Assembly (NCBI GenBank): GCA_036639135.1
Contig: JAVWJE010000023.1
Location: forward strand, 1 to 22,970
DNA: 22,970 nucleotides
Source: Carnobacterium_A sp036639135
GTDB taxonomy: Bacteria > Bacillota > Bacilli > Lactobacillales > Carnobacteriaceae
Direction: 5' to 3'
Positions 15,596 through 21,902 of the stretch are shown one piece after another; the first letter of the stretch is position 1, and the number at the start of each line of letters is the position of its first letter. The notes under the pieces were generated by a model. The model saw only the letters and a program-made list of their open reading frames with translations, had not been told where the DNA came from and did not search any database. Made by a program: the position numbers and the translations under genes.

Positions 15596-16000
15596 ATGTT
15601 ACTCGACTATAAAAACAATTATGAAAAAATAACGATGGGGCTACTATCGTTTATACCTGACTTTAAGGATGTTACTCGTCTAAAGTTCGAATTAGATTGG
15701 TATCAACAAGAAGAAAATCGCAAGCTTTTTTTGTGGCGAGGAGAAGAAACACAAGACATGATAGCTGTAATAGGCGTTGAAACAGGAGATGAATTAATTT
15801 TATTGCGTCACATTTCTATCAATCCCTCTTTTCGTAATGAAGGAATCAGTTATAAGATATTAGAAGCGCTAGAACGTCAATTTCCTGATCAGAAGATTAT
15901 TGGAACATTAGAAACTGCTCAGTTAATTGTTAAATGGGAACAAGAAAAGAATAAAAAGCTGTGTTTAATTTCCACTGATGATAAGCAGAAAGAAGAGTAA
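15596..16000 (+). CDS. ribT: RibT-like GNAT family acetyltransferase
   Basis: Product of 134 residues with a GNAT fold: LFLWRGEETQDMIAVIGVE (core strands), then LRHISINPSFRNEGISYKILEAL, where R-N-E-G-I-S is the degenerate acetyl-CoA loop (Q/RxxGxG/A; the last Gly is replaced). The opening YKNNYEKITMGLLSFIPDFKD matches Bacillus RibT as I recall it, and the position directly before scpA-scpB is the same as there. In Bacillus ribT closes the riboflavin operon, and its substrate is unknown; here no rib biosynthetic gene is adjacent. ATG 15596 has a GGGGG at 15580-15584 and AGAAG immediately before it, so the ribosome site is ambiguous. The stop at 16000 lies 3 bases before the scpA ATG. Confidence 0.82.
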   Translation: MLLDYKNNYEKITMGLLSFIPDFKDVTRLKFELDWYQQEENRKLFLWRGEETQDMIAVIGVETGDELILLRHISINPSFRNEGISYKILEALERQFPDQKIIGTLETAQLIVKWEQEKNKKLCLISTDDKQKEE

Positions 16001-16003
16001 GTG

Positions 16004-16771
16004 ATGTCTGAAATTAATGTGAAAATTGATGCGTTTGAGGGACCGCTGGATTTATTGCTTCATTTGATCCAACGAATGGAATTAGACATTTATGATATTC
16101 CAATCGCTGAAGTTACTTCTCAGTACCTTGTTTATATCAAAACGATGAAAGTATTGAAATTAGATGTTGCTGGCGATTACTTAATCATGGCAGCGACTTT
16201 AATGGCAATCAAAAGTAAATTACTTTTACCTAAACAAGAATTAGCATTTGACGATGAAACGTTAGAGTATTTTGAAGAGGGACAAGATCCACGTGAGGCT
16301 TTGGTTGAACAATTGTTAGAATACCAAAAATATAAAGAAGCGGCTGTTGTATTAAAAGATAAAGAAGAAGAACGAAATCAGTATTACACAAGAGAGCCGC
16401 AAAATCTTGAGTATCTACAACATAATGTGCCTTTGGAACCTATGGAGTTTACGACAGATGATTTAGTTTTAGCTTTTAATAAATTGTTAACAAAACGCTT
16501 GAATAAAATATCACTTCAAACTAAAGTCATGGCAGAAGAAACAACGATTACTGAAAAAATGACGTTTATTTTAAGTCGACTGTCTCTTAAGTCTCAAAAA
16601 GAAGGTTTGCTATTTTCTAGTTTATTTATTGAGCCAACAAAAAAAGAAATGGTTGCGACTTTTATGGCTATGCTGGAATTAATTAAAGAAAAATCGATTG
16701 TTTTTAAGCAATCTAAGAAATATGGAGATATCTTTGTGTATGCCGTAGAAAGTGATGATGAGAGGTGCTAA
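16004..16771 (+). CDS. scpA: segregation and condensation protein A
   Basis: Kleisin subunit of the SMC-ScpAB condensin, which compacts and segregates the nucleoid. The product has 255 residues. The N-terminal VKIDAFEGPLDLLLHLI (about 6-22) binds the SMC neck. A helical middle contains the ScpB-binding region and an acidic linker (about 80-135). The C-terminal winged helix (about 175-250; SRLSLKSQKEGLLFSSLF) binds the SMC head. The ATG at 16004 is preferred to a GTG at 16001, giving the family's usual start; the Shine-Dalgarno is weak (AGAAGAG inside the end of ribT), which suggests coupled translation. scpB follows after 3 bases. Confidence 0.95.
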   Translation: MSEINVKIDAFEGPLDLLLHLIQRMELDIYDIPIAEVTSQYLVYIKTMKVLKLDVAGDYLIMAATLMAIKSKLLLPKQELAFDDETLEYFEEGQDPREALVEQLLEYQKYKEAAVVLKDKEEERNQYYTREPQNLEYLQHNVPLEPMEFTTDDLVLAFNKLLTKRLNKISLQTKVMAEETTITEKMTFILSRLSLKSQKEGLLFSSLFIEPTKKEMVATFMAMLELIKEKSIVFKQSKKYGDIFVYAVESDDERC

Positions 16772-16774
16772 CGG

Positions 16775-17356
16775 ATGAATGAAACAGCAGCCATTGAAAG
16801 CTTACTTTTTGTAGCAGGAGATGAGGGGTTAGCTTTAAATGAGATTGCTTCCCTATTGGATTGTTCAACGCAGCATGCCTATCAATTATTGATGGAGCTT
16901 CAAAAAGAGTGCGAAACTTGTGAAACGCGAGGCTTAACACTATTAGAAGTTGGGGATCAATATCAACTAGCAACCAAAAAAGATTATGCTGATCTGATTA
17001 GATCTTACGCTATTTCACCTCTGTCAACTAACTTATCGCAAGCAGCTCTTGAAACACTAGCTATTATTGCTTACAAGCAGCCATTAACGAGAATGGAAAT
17101 TGATGAAATACGTGGGGTTCAAACAAGTGGATCCTTACAAAAGTTAGTGATTAGAGGTTTAATTGAAGAAAAAGGTCGTGTAGAAGGTCCTGGTCGTGCT
17201 ATATTGTATGGAACATCTCATTATTTTTTAAGTTATTTTGGTTTAAAAAAGATAACCGAGTTACCTGAGTTACCTGAAATGTCAAGTATTGAACAAAACT
17301 ATTCAGAAAAAGAATCAGATTTATTTTTTGAACGATTCAATGAACAGTTTTCGTGA
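16775..17356 (+). CDS. scpB: segregation and condensation protein B
   Basis: Dimeric partner of ScpA in the SMC condensin; two tandem winged helices that embrace the kleisin linker. The product has 193 residues. First winged helix at about 1-75 (AIESLLFVAGDEGLALNEIASLLD), second at about 85-160 (LSQAALETLAIIAYKQPLTRMEIDEIRGV then GRAILYGTSHYFLSYFGL). Both are hallmark ScpB stretches. ATG 16775 uses GAGAGG at 16760-16765, inside the end of scpA. The variable acidic tail contains a short 9-base tandem repeat (17258-17275) encoding ELPELPE. The same scpA-scpB-rluB order is found in Bacillus. Confidence 0.95.
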   Translation: MNETAAIESLLFVAGDEGLALNEIASLLDCSTQHAYQLLMELQKECETCETRGLTLLEVGDQYQLATKKDYADLIRSYAISPLSTNLSQAALETLAIIAYKQPLTRMEIDEIRGVQTSGSLQKLVIRGLIEEKGRVEGPGRAILYGTSHYFLSYFGLKKITELPELPEMSSIEQNYSEKESDLFFERFNEQFS

Positions 17357-17403
17357 TGATTGTAACAAATAAAAAATAGAACGTTAAGGAGTAGTTAAAA
17401 AAT

Positions 17404-18141
17404 ATGGAAAGATTACAAAAAGTAATGGCACATGCTGGGATAGCTTCTAGAAGAAAGTCAGAAGAACTAATTGTTAAAGGTCACGTAAGAGTAAACGGAA
17501 AAATAGTAACAGAATTAGGCGTTCAAGTAGGAAACTCTGATAGAGTAGAAGTTGATGGTGTACCAATTGATCGTGAAGAGCCTATTTACTTTTTGTTAAA
17601 TAAACCCAGAAGTATGATCTCAGCCGTTTCTGATGACAAAGAAAGACGAGTGGTAACAGATTTATTTCCTCATGTAGAACAACGTATTTATCCAGTCGGT
17701 CGATTAGATTATGATACAACCGGAGCCCTTATTTTAACGAATGATGGCGAACTATCGCAAATGTTAATGCATCCTAAATTTCATATAGATAAAACATATG
17801 TCGCTAAAGTTGAAGGCATTGTCAATAGACGGTCATTAAATAAATTAGAAAACGGGATTAATGTCGAAGGCAAAAAAACTTCTCCAGCTAAAGCGAAAAT
17901 CCTTTCAGTAGATAACGACAAAAAAATGTCGATGGTTGAATTAACCATTCATGAAGGTAGAAATCAACAAGTTAAAAATATGTTTAGAGCTATTGGACAT
18001 CCTGTTCAAAAACTTAAAAGAGAAACTTATGGCACTTTAAATTTAAATGGTCTGCGTCCAGGAGAGTGGCGTGAACTCAAATCATTTGAAGTGAATCAAC
18101 TCCGTAATTTGATAAATGAGAATAAAAAAGACTTAGATTAA
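17404..18141 (+). CDS. rluB: 23S rRNA pseudouridine synthase, RluB family
   Basis: Isomerises a uridine in the peptidyl-transferase region of 23S rRNA (2605 in E. coli numbering, by family). The product has 245 residues; ATG 17404 follows AAGGAG (17387-17392). An N-terminal S4 RNA-binding domain (1-60; MERLQKVMAHAGIASRRKSEELI) precedes the RsuA/RluB/E/F catalytic domain with GRLDYDTTGALILTNDG. Asp102 of GRLD is the catalytic aspartate. HEGRNQQVKNMFRAIGHPVQKLKR is the family's C-terminal motif. RluB is favoured over RsuA or RluF by the S4 domain plus the scpAB context (Bacillus ypuL). In Bacillus resA-resB-resC follow; here resD follows directly. Confidence 0.92.
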   Translation: MERLQKVMAHAGIASRRKSEELIVKGHVRVNGKIVTELGVQVGNSDRVEVDGVPIDREEPIYFLLNKPRSMISAVSDDKERRVVTDLFPHVEQRIYPVGRLDYDTTGALILTNDGELSQMLMHPKFHIDKTYVAKVEGIVNRRSLNKLENGINVEGKKTSPAKAKILSVDNDKKMSMVELTIHEGRNQQVKNMFRAIGHPVQKLKRETYGTLNLNGLRPGEWRELKSFEVNQLRNLINENKKDLD

Positions 18142-18145
18142 ACTT

Positions 18146-18184
18146 TAAGCTTCAGATGCCACTCTTAGTGTTGTCCGAAGCTTA
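18146..18184 (+). repeat. inverted repeat between rluB and resD
   Basis: TAAGCTTC (18146-18153) and GAAGCTTA (18177-18184) are exact complements; an inner CACT/AGTG pair strengthens the hairpin. The sequence after it is TTCCTACATA, with no real U-tract, so it is at best a weak terminator or an mRNA-processing hairpin. Confidence 0.55.
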
Positions 18185-18232
18185 TTCCTACATAAAATAA
18201 TGCATATCTCTGTATACAAGATAAAAACCATG

Positions 18233-18238
18233 TATAAT
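18233..18238 (+). promoter_or_regulatory. candidate -10 box for resDE
   Basis: A perfect TATAAT preceded by ATG lies 32 bases before the resD start. The hexamer at -35 spacing (CTGTAT, 18210-18215) is a poor match, as in promoters that need an activator. Confidence 0.5.
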
Positions 18239-18269
18239 ATGATGAGTATAGAGTGAATTTGGAGGTGTA

Positions 18270-18998
18270 GTGTCATTGGGAAATGAGGAACTTAACTTAT
18301 TAGTTGTTGATGATGAAGATCGCATTCGACGCTTATTAAAGATGTACTTAGAGAAAGAAAATTACACCATCACTGAAGCAGATGATGGTGAAAAAGCTTT
18401 GAGTTTAGCATTGGAAAATGATTATGATTTAATTTTATTAGATCTTATGCTACCTAAGATGGATGGCATTGAGGTTGCTAAAGAATTGAGAGAACATAAA
18501 AATACTCCTATTATGATGTTAACAGCTAAAGGCGAAGAAATGAATCGAATCCAAGGATTTGAAGCTGGAGCAGATGATTATATTGTAAAACCTTTTAGTC
18601 CTAGAGAAGTTGTTTTACGTGTTTCTGCTGTATTAAAAAGAACACATAGTGAAAAAGAAAAAGAACAATTGAATCCGAATTTAATTGTTACACCTAATAT
18701 TGAAATTGATAATCAATCACATCGTGTATTAGCAGGTGGCAATCCCGTTAATCTTACTCCAAAAGAATACGATCTCTTATTGTATTTGGTTCAATCTCCA
18801 AACCAAATTTTTGGAAGAGAACAATTACTAAGAGAAGTTTGGAAATATGAGTTTTTCGGAGATTTAAGAACAGTGGATACGCATATTAAGCGGTTGCGAG
18901 AAAAGTTAACTAAACAATCAGAAACAGCCGCAAAAATGATTGTAACTGTTTGGGGTTTAGGCTATAAATTTAATTCTTATTCCGCAGAAAAAGAGTAG
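18270..18998 (+). CDS. resD: response regulator ResD/SrrA (OmpR family)
   Basis: DNA-binding output of a redox/oxygen-responsive two-component system. The product has 242 residues. Receiver domain 1-120: acidic pair Asp14-Asp15, phospho-acceptor Asp58 (LILLDLM), Lys107 in YIVKPFSP. The C-terminal OmpR winged helix (about 140-238) has LTPKEYDLLLYL and WKYEFFGDLRTVDTHIKRLREKL. The sequence is very close to Bacillus ResD throughout (GFEAGADDYIVKPFSPREV, KMIVTVWGLGYKF), which supports the orthology. The start is uncertain: GGAGG at 18261-18265 is 4 bases before this GTG and 10 before an in-frame TTG at 18276; either changes only two residues. The kinase gene follows after 8 bases. The cytochrome-biogenesis genes resABC that precede resD in Bacillus are absent. 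Confidence 0.93.
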   Translation: MSLGNEELNLLVVDDEDRIRRLLKMYLEKENYTITEADDGEKALSLALENDYDLILLDLMLPKMDGIEVAKELREHKNTPIMMLTAKGEEMNRIQGFEAGADDYIVKPFSPREVVLRVSAVLKRTHSEKEKEQLNPNLIVTPNIEIDNQSHRVLAGGNPVNLTPKEYDLLLYLVQSPNQIFGREQLLREVWKYEFFGDLRTVDTHIKRLREKLTKQSETAAKMIVTVWGLGYKFNSYSAEKE

Positions 18999-19006
18999 GC
19001 TAGAAT

Positions 19007-20827
19007 ATGGACAAATCAAATAATCTGACTATTCGAATTTGGTTGGTTACGATGTTAATACTTGGGTTTTGCTTTATTTCTACAACAGAACTGTATAGTC
19101 ACTTGTATCAGAAAAATATGCAACAAATGTACATTTCTGATTATGAAGTAATGATTCAATCTATTGAAGAACAGTTAGAAAATGATCCTACTGTAACCAT
19201 CGAAAAGATGAATAAATTGAAAGCGTATGATTCACATTTGTTTATGTCGGTACAAGTAGAGGGAGAACCCGTATTACATCTTTCTGAAGATTCTAAAATT
19301 TTTTTCTCCACTTATAAAGACAAGATATTGGCTGAACCAGTAATAAAAAGCGCCTTTACTAAGAGTAAAGATGCACAAATCATTAGTGAAAAGTCGCTAT
19401 CTAAAAATAAAAAGGGATTGTTTATTTTTAGACTAAAAAATATAACTATCCAGGGGAAAAAAGCAAGTATATCCTCAGTTGTGGATTTATCGTTCTTAAG
19501 TGAAGCCAAAAAAAAAATGGATAGTTGGGTTTTAGGCATTTTTTCACTCTATGGATTATTAACTGTGTTTTTCTTTTATTTTATACAAAAACGTGTTGGA
19601 AAACCGTTAAATGAATTAAGGGATATTGCTTTCGATTATGCAAAAAATGATTTTAGCCAAAAAGCCTCTTCTACTTACAAAGATGAATTTTCACAATTAG
19701 CTTTAGCTATGAATAAAATGAGAAAGTCATTGGAGACAACTGGAGCAGCAACAAGACAAGAAAAAGAACTGTTAGAAAATATCGTTGCTTCCATCTCGAC
19801 TGGCATATTGTATTACAATCAAGATAAAACACTCTTAATGTCTAATCCATTAGGAGAGGAATTTCTACACAATTGGCACACTTCACAAAACATCGAAGAT
19901 TACCAACTGCCAGAATCTTTAAAAAATAAAATTGATGAAGTTGTCAAAAAGTCTGAAAAAGTTTCTCATGATGTTACGATAAAAGATTCTTATTTTCATA
20001 TCGCACTGGTTCCTTTATTTGATGAAGATATGAAAAATGTACGTGGCGTTCTAGTTTCTTTGAAAGATTTAACAAAAGAAAGACGTTTAGATAAAATGAG
20101 AGTTGATTTTATTAATAATATTTCTCATGAATTGCGTACACCTTTGGTTATGATCCAAGGTTATAGTGAAGCTATTATTGATGATATAGCTGAAACTGTT
20201 GAAGAAAAGCATGAAATGGCTAGTATTATTGGAGATGAAGCGAAACGAATGAATCGTTTGGTAAACGAGATGCTTGATTTATCCCGCATGGAAGCTGGCT
20301 ACATTGATTTAATTATCGAAGATGTTAATTTAAAGCTTTTCTTTAAAAATATTATTTCTCGATTTAATCGATTTGCTCAAAAAAGTGACGTGCAATTATC
20401 ATTGAAACTCGATTCGGAAATTCAAACGTATCCTATGGATGTAGATAAAATGACTCAAGTTTTTGTAAATCTTATTCACAATGCAATCTATCATACTTCA
20501 ACAGTTAACCGAGAGAATGCAAAAGTAGAAATACGAGTTCAGTTGGATAAGTTTATTGATGAAATTCAAATGGATATTGTTGATAATGGTCCTGGAATTT
20601 CAGATGAAGATATTCCATATATTTTTGACCGTTTTTATAAAGCAGATAAATCGAGAGTAAACAATAAGTCCAATGAAAATGGAACAGGTATTGGTTTATC
20701 AATAGTAAAAAGTATTGTTGAAGAACATGGTGGCTATCTCGAAGTTGTGAGTGTTCCAAATGAAATAACTACTTTTAGAATCCATTTTCCTTATTTAGAT
20801 AATAAGGAAAATACTAATTTTATGTAA
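19007..20827 (+). CDS. resE: sensor histidine kinase ResE/SrrB
   Basis: Membrane kinase paired with ResD, 606 residues. Hydrophobic segment 1 is at about 11-28. An extracytoplasmic domain of about 140 residues follows, then segment 2 at about 174-193, HAMP linker (about 194-245), a PAS-like domain (about 255-355), HisKA with phospho-acceptor His374 in NISHELRTPL, and HATPase with N-box NLIHNAIYH (488-496), G1 DNGPGIS (526-532), and G2 GTGIGLS (559-565). This arrangement equals Bacillus ResE (about 590 aa). Its ATG has only a weak Shine-Dalgarno (AGTAGG) at the end of resD, so translation is probably coupled. The signal is unknown; in relatives the system senses respiration or oxygen status. 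No hairpin follows before the ribU promoter. Confidence 0.92.
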   Translation: MDKSNNLTIRIWLVTMLILGFCFISTTELYSHLYQKNMQQMYISDYEVMIQSIEEQLENDPTVTIEKMNKLKAYDSHLFMSVQVEGEPVLHLSEDSKIFFSTYKDKILAEPVIKSAFTKSKDAQIISEKSLSKNKKGLFIFRLKNITIQGKKASISSVVDLSFLSEAKKKMDSWVLGIFSLYGLLTVFFFYFIQKRVGKPLNELRDIAFDYAKNDFSQKASSTYKDEFSQLALAMNKMRKSLETTGAATRQEKELLENIVASISTGILYYNQDKTLLMSNPLGEEFLHNWHTSQNIEDYQLPESLKNKIDEVVKKSEKVSHDVTIKDSYFHIALVPLFDEDMKNVRGVLVSLKDLTKERRLDKMRVDFINNISHELRTPLVMIQGYSEAIIDDIAETVEEKHEMASIIGDEAKRMNRLVNEMLDLSRMEAGYIDLIIEDVNLKLFFKNIISRFNRFAQKSDVQLSLKLDSEIQTYPMDVDKMTQVFVNLIHNAIYHTSTVNRENAKVEIRVQLDKFIDEIQMDIVDNGPGISDEDIPYIFDRFYKADKSRVNNKSNENGTGIGLSIVKSIVEEHGGYLEVVSVPNEITTFRIHFPYLDNKENTNFM

Positions 20828-20834
20828 GTAAAGG

Positions 20835-20863
20835 TTGCAAACAGAAATGAAATAGCTTATACT
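20835..20863 (+). promoter_or_regulatory. promoter of ribU
   Basis: TTGCAA (20835-20840) and TATACT (20858-20863) are separated by 17 bases, directly after the resE stop. It places the transcript start near 20870, about 34 bases before the riboswitch aptamer. Confidence 0.8.
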
Positions 20864-20903
20864 TAATCCGTACATCTGATGTACTAAAAAAATAGACGAT
20901 TCG

Positions 20904-21016
20904 TCTTCAGGGGCAGGGTGTAATTCCCGACCGGTGGTATAGTCCACGAGCCAGATAGCATTTTTGGTTGAACTGGTTTAATTCCAGTACCGACAGTAAA
21001 GTCTGGATAAAGAAGA
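20904..21016 (+). ncRNA. FMN riboswitch (RFN element) aptamer
   Basis: Conserved RFN blocks appear in order: AGGGGCAGGGTG then AATTCCCGACCGG (20909-20933), TCCACGAGCC (20943-20952), ATTCCAGTACCGACAGTAAA (20981-21000) and GTCTGGAT (21001-21008). Stem P1 is TCTTC (20904-20908) with GAAGA (21012-21016). The aptamer binds FMN and acts in cis. Together with the hairpin at 21049-21095 it forms a transcription-attenuation switch that shuts ribU off when flavin is plentiful. The downstream gene, a riboflavin transporter, fits this role exactly. Confidence 0.97.
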
Positions 21017-21048
21017 TGGGGCTTATTTGAATTTGACACTGTTCATAT

Positions 21049-21095
21049 GCTCTGTTTAATTTTTCTGAAGAGAAATTAGACGAGCGTATTTTTTT
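21049..21095 (+). terminator. riboswitch-controlled terminator upstream of ribU
   Basis: GCTC...TTTAATTT (21049-21062) pairs with AAATTAGA...GAGC (21073-21085), with one G-U and a small internal bulge, followed by GTATTTTTTT. TCGTCT at 20901-20906, overlapping the 5' strand of aptamer P1, is complementary to AGACGA at 21078-21083 in this terminator. This gives a plausible antiterminator in the FMN-free state. Confidence 0.85.
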
Positions 21096-21159
21096 ATGGT
21101 GATTTTTTTGATAAGCTCAAGAATGCTCAAGCTGATGAGTCCTTTTAGGAGGATTTTTT

Positions 21160-21768
21160 ATGCAAAACAGTAACACGAAAAAGTTAGTCGGGGTTTCTAT
21201 GCACGCAGCAGTTGCGTTCATACTAATGTTTTTTGCTTTTCCCATTATCCCAGGAGTTACTTTTCTGAAAATTGATTTCAGTGACATTCCTGTCTTGCTA
21301 GGTATGTTTTTATATGGACCGGTAGCAGGAATAGCAGTAGCTTTAATTCGCACGATTCTTCATTATGTGCAAACAGGAGGAGACGCAGGGTATCCAATAG
21401 GAGATATCGCTAGTTTAGTGGCCAGTTTAGCTTATTGTTTGCCTATCTATTATATTATGGAAAATAAAGCTGAAAATGCTAAAAATATAATAGTGGCCAA
21501 TGTGTTGGGTACAATATCATTGACAGCTATATTGTCAATATTAAATGCTTACGTTCTTATCCCACTTTATTTTGCAGTATTGAATTTTAGTGTCGGACCA
21601 GTACAAAAATACGTTTTTTATGGCGTTGTTCCTTTTAATTTAATTAAGGGACTTGTAGTCAGTACGGTCTTTATTGCTTTGTATAAAAAGTTGAAACCTT
21701 GGATATTAAAGAATCAATTAGTTAAAACAACTTATTCTCCATATACGACAGTAGAAAAAAATAGATAA
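21160..21768 (+). CDS. ribU: riboflavin ECF transporter S component RibU
   Basis: Substrate-binding membrane subunit that imports riboflavin with the shared energising module EcfAA'T, which is not encoded here. The product has 202 residues; ATG 21160 follows AGGAGGA (21147-21153). There are six hydrophobic segments, the first at about 11-32. KIDFSDIPVLLGMFLYGPVAGI (about 44-65) is the characteristic RibU/S-component stretch around the ligand pocket; GGDAGYPIGDIASLVASL and GVVPFNLIKGLVVS are also typical. The FMN riboswitch directly upstream identifies the vitamin. In Bacillus the equivalent gene is ypaA (fmnP), also riboswitch-controlled and near ypbB-recQ. It is a single-gene transcript ended at 21774-21809. 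Confidence 0.96.
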   Translation: MQNSNTKKLVGVSMHAAVAFILMFFAFPIIPGVTFLKIDFSDIPVLLGMFLYGPVAGIAVALIRTILHYVQTGGDAGYPIGDIASLVASLAYCLPIYYIMENKAENAKNIIVANVLGTISLTAILSILNAYVLIPLYFAVLNFSVGPVQKYVFYGVVPFNLIKGLVVSTVFIALYKKLKPWILKNQLVKTTYSPYTTVEKNR

Positions 21769-21773
21769 ATAAT

Positions 21774-21809
21774 AAAAATGATTTCGTTTATTAGACGAAA
21801 TCATTTTTT
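21774..21809 (+). terminator. rho-independent terminator after ribU
   Basis: AAAAATGATTTCGT (21774-21787) pairs exactly with ACGAAATCATTTTT (21795-21808), a 14-bp stem with a 7-base loop, then T. Confidence 0.92.
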
Positions 21810-21852
21810 ATTTGTCTAAAATGACTATTTTAAAGAATTCCTATTCATTCTT

Positions 21853-21861
21853 TGGTATATT
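21853..21861 (+). promoter_or_regulatory. candidate extended -10 promoter for ypbB-recQ
   Basis: TGG-TATATT matches an extended -10 and lies 41 bases before the ypbB start; no convincing -35 is seen. A dyad TTATATC/GATATAA (21866-21872 and 21880-21886) covers the predicted transcript start and ends just before the ribosome site AAGGAG. Confidence 0.45.
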
Positions 21862-21902
21862 AACCTTATATCAAGAATGGATATAAAAAGGAGTTGCGTT
21901 AT

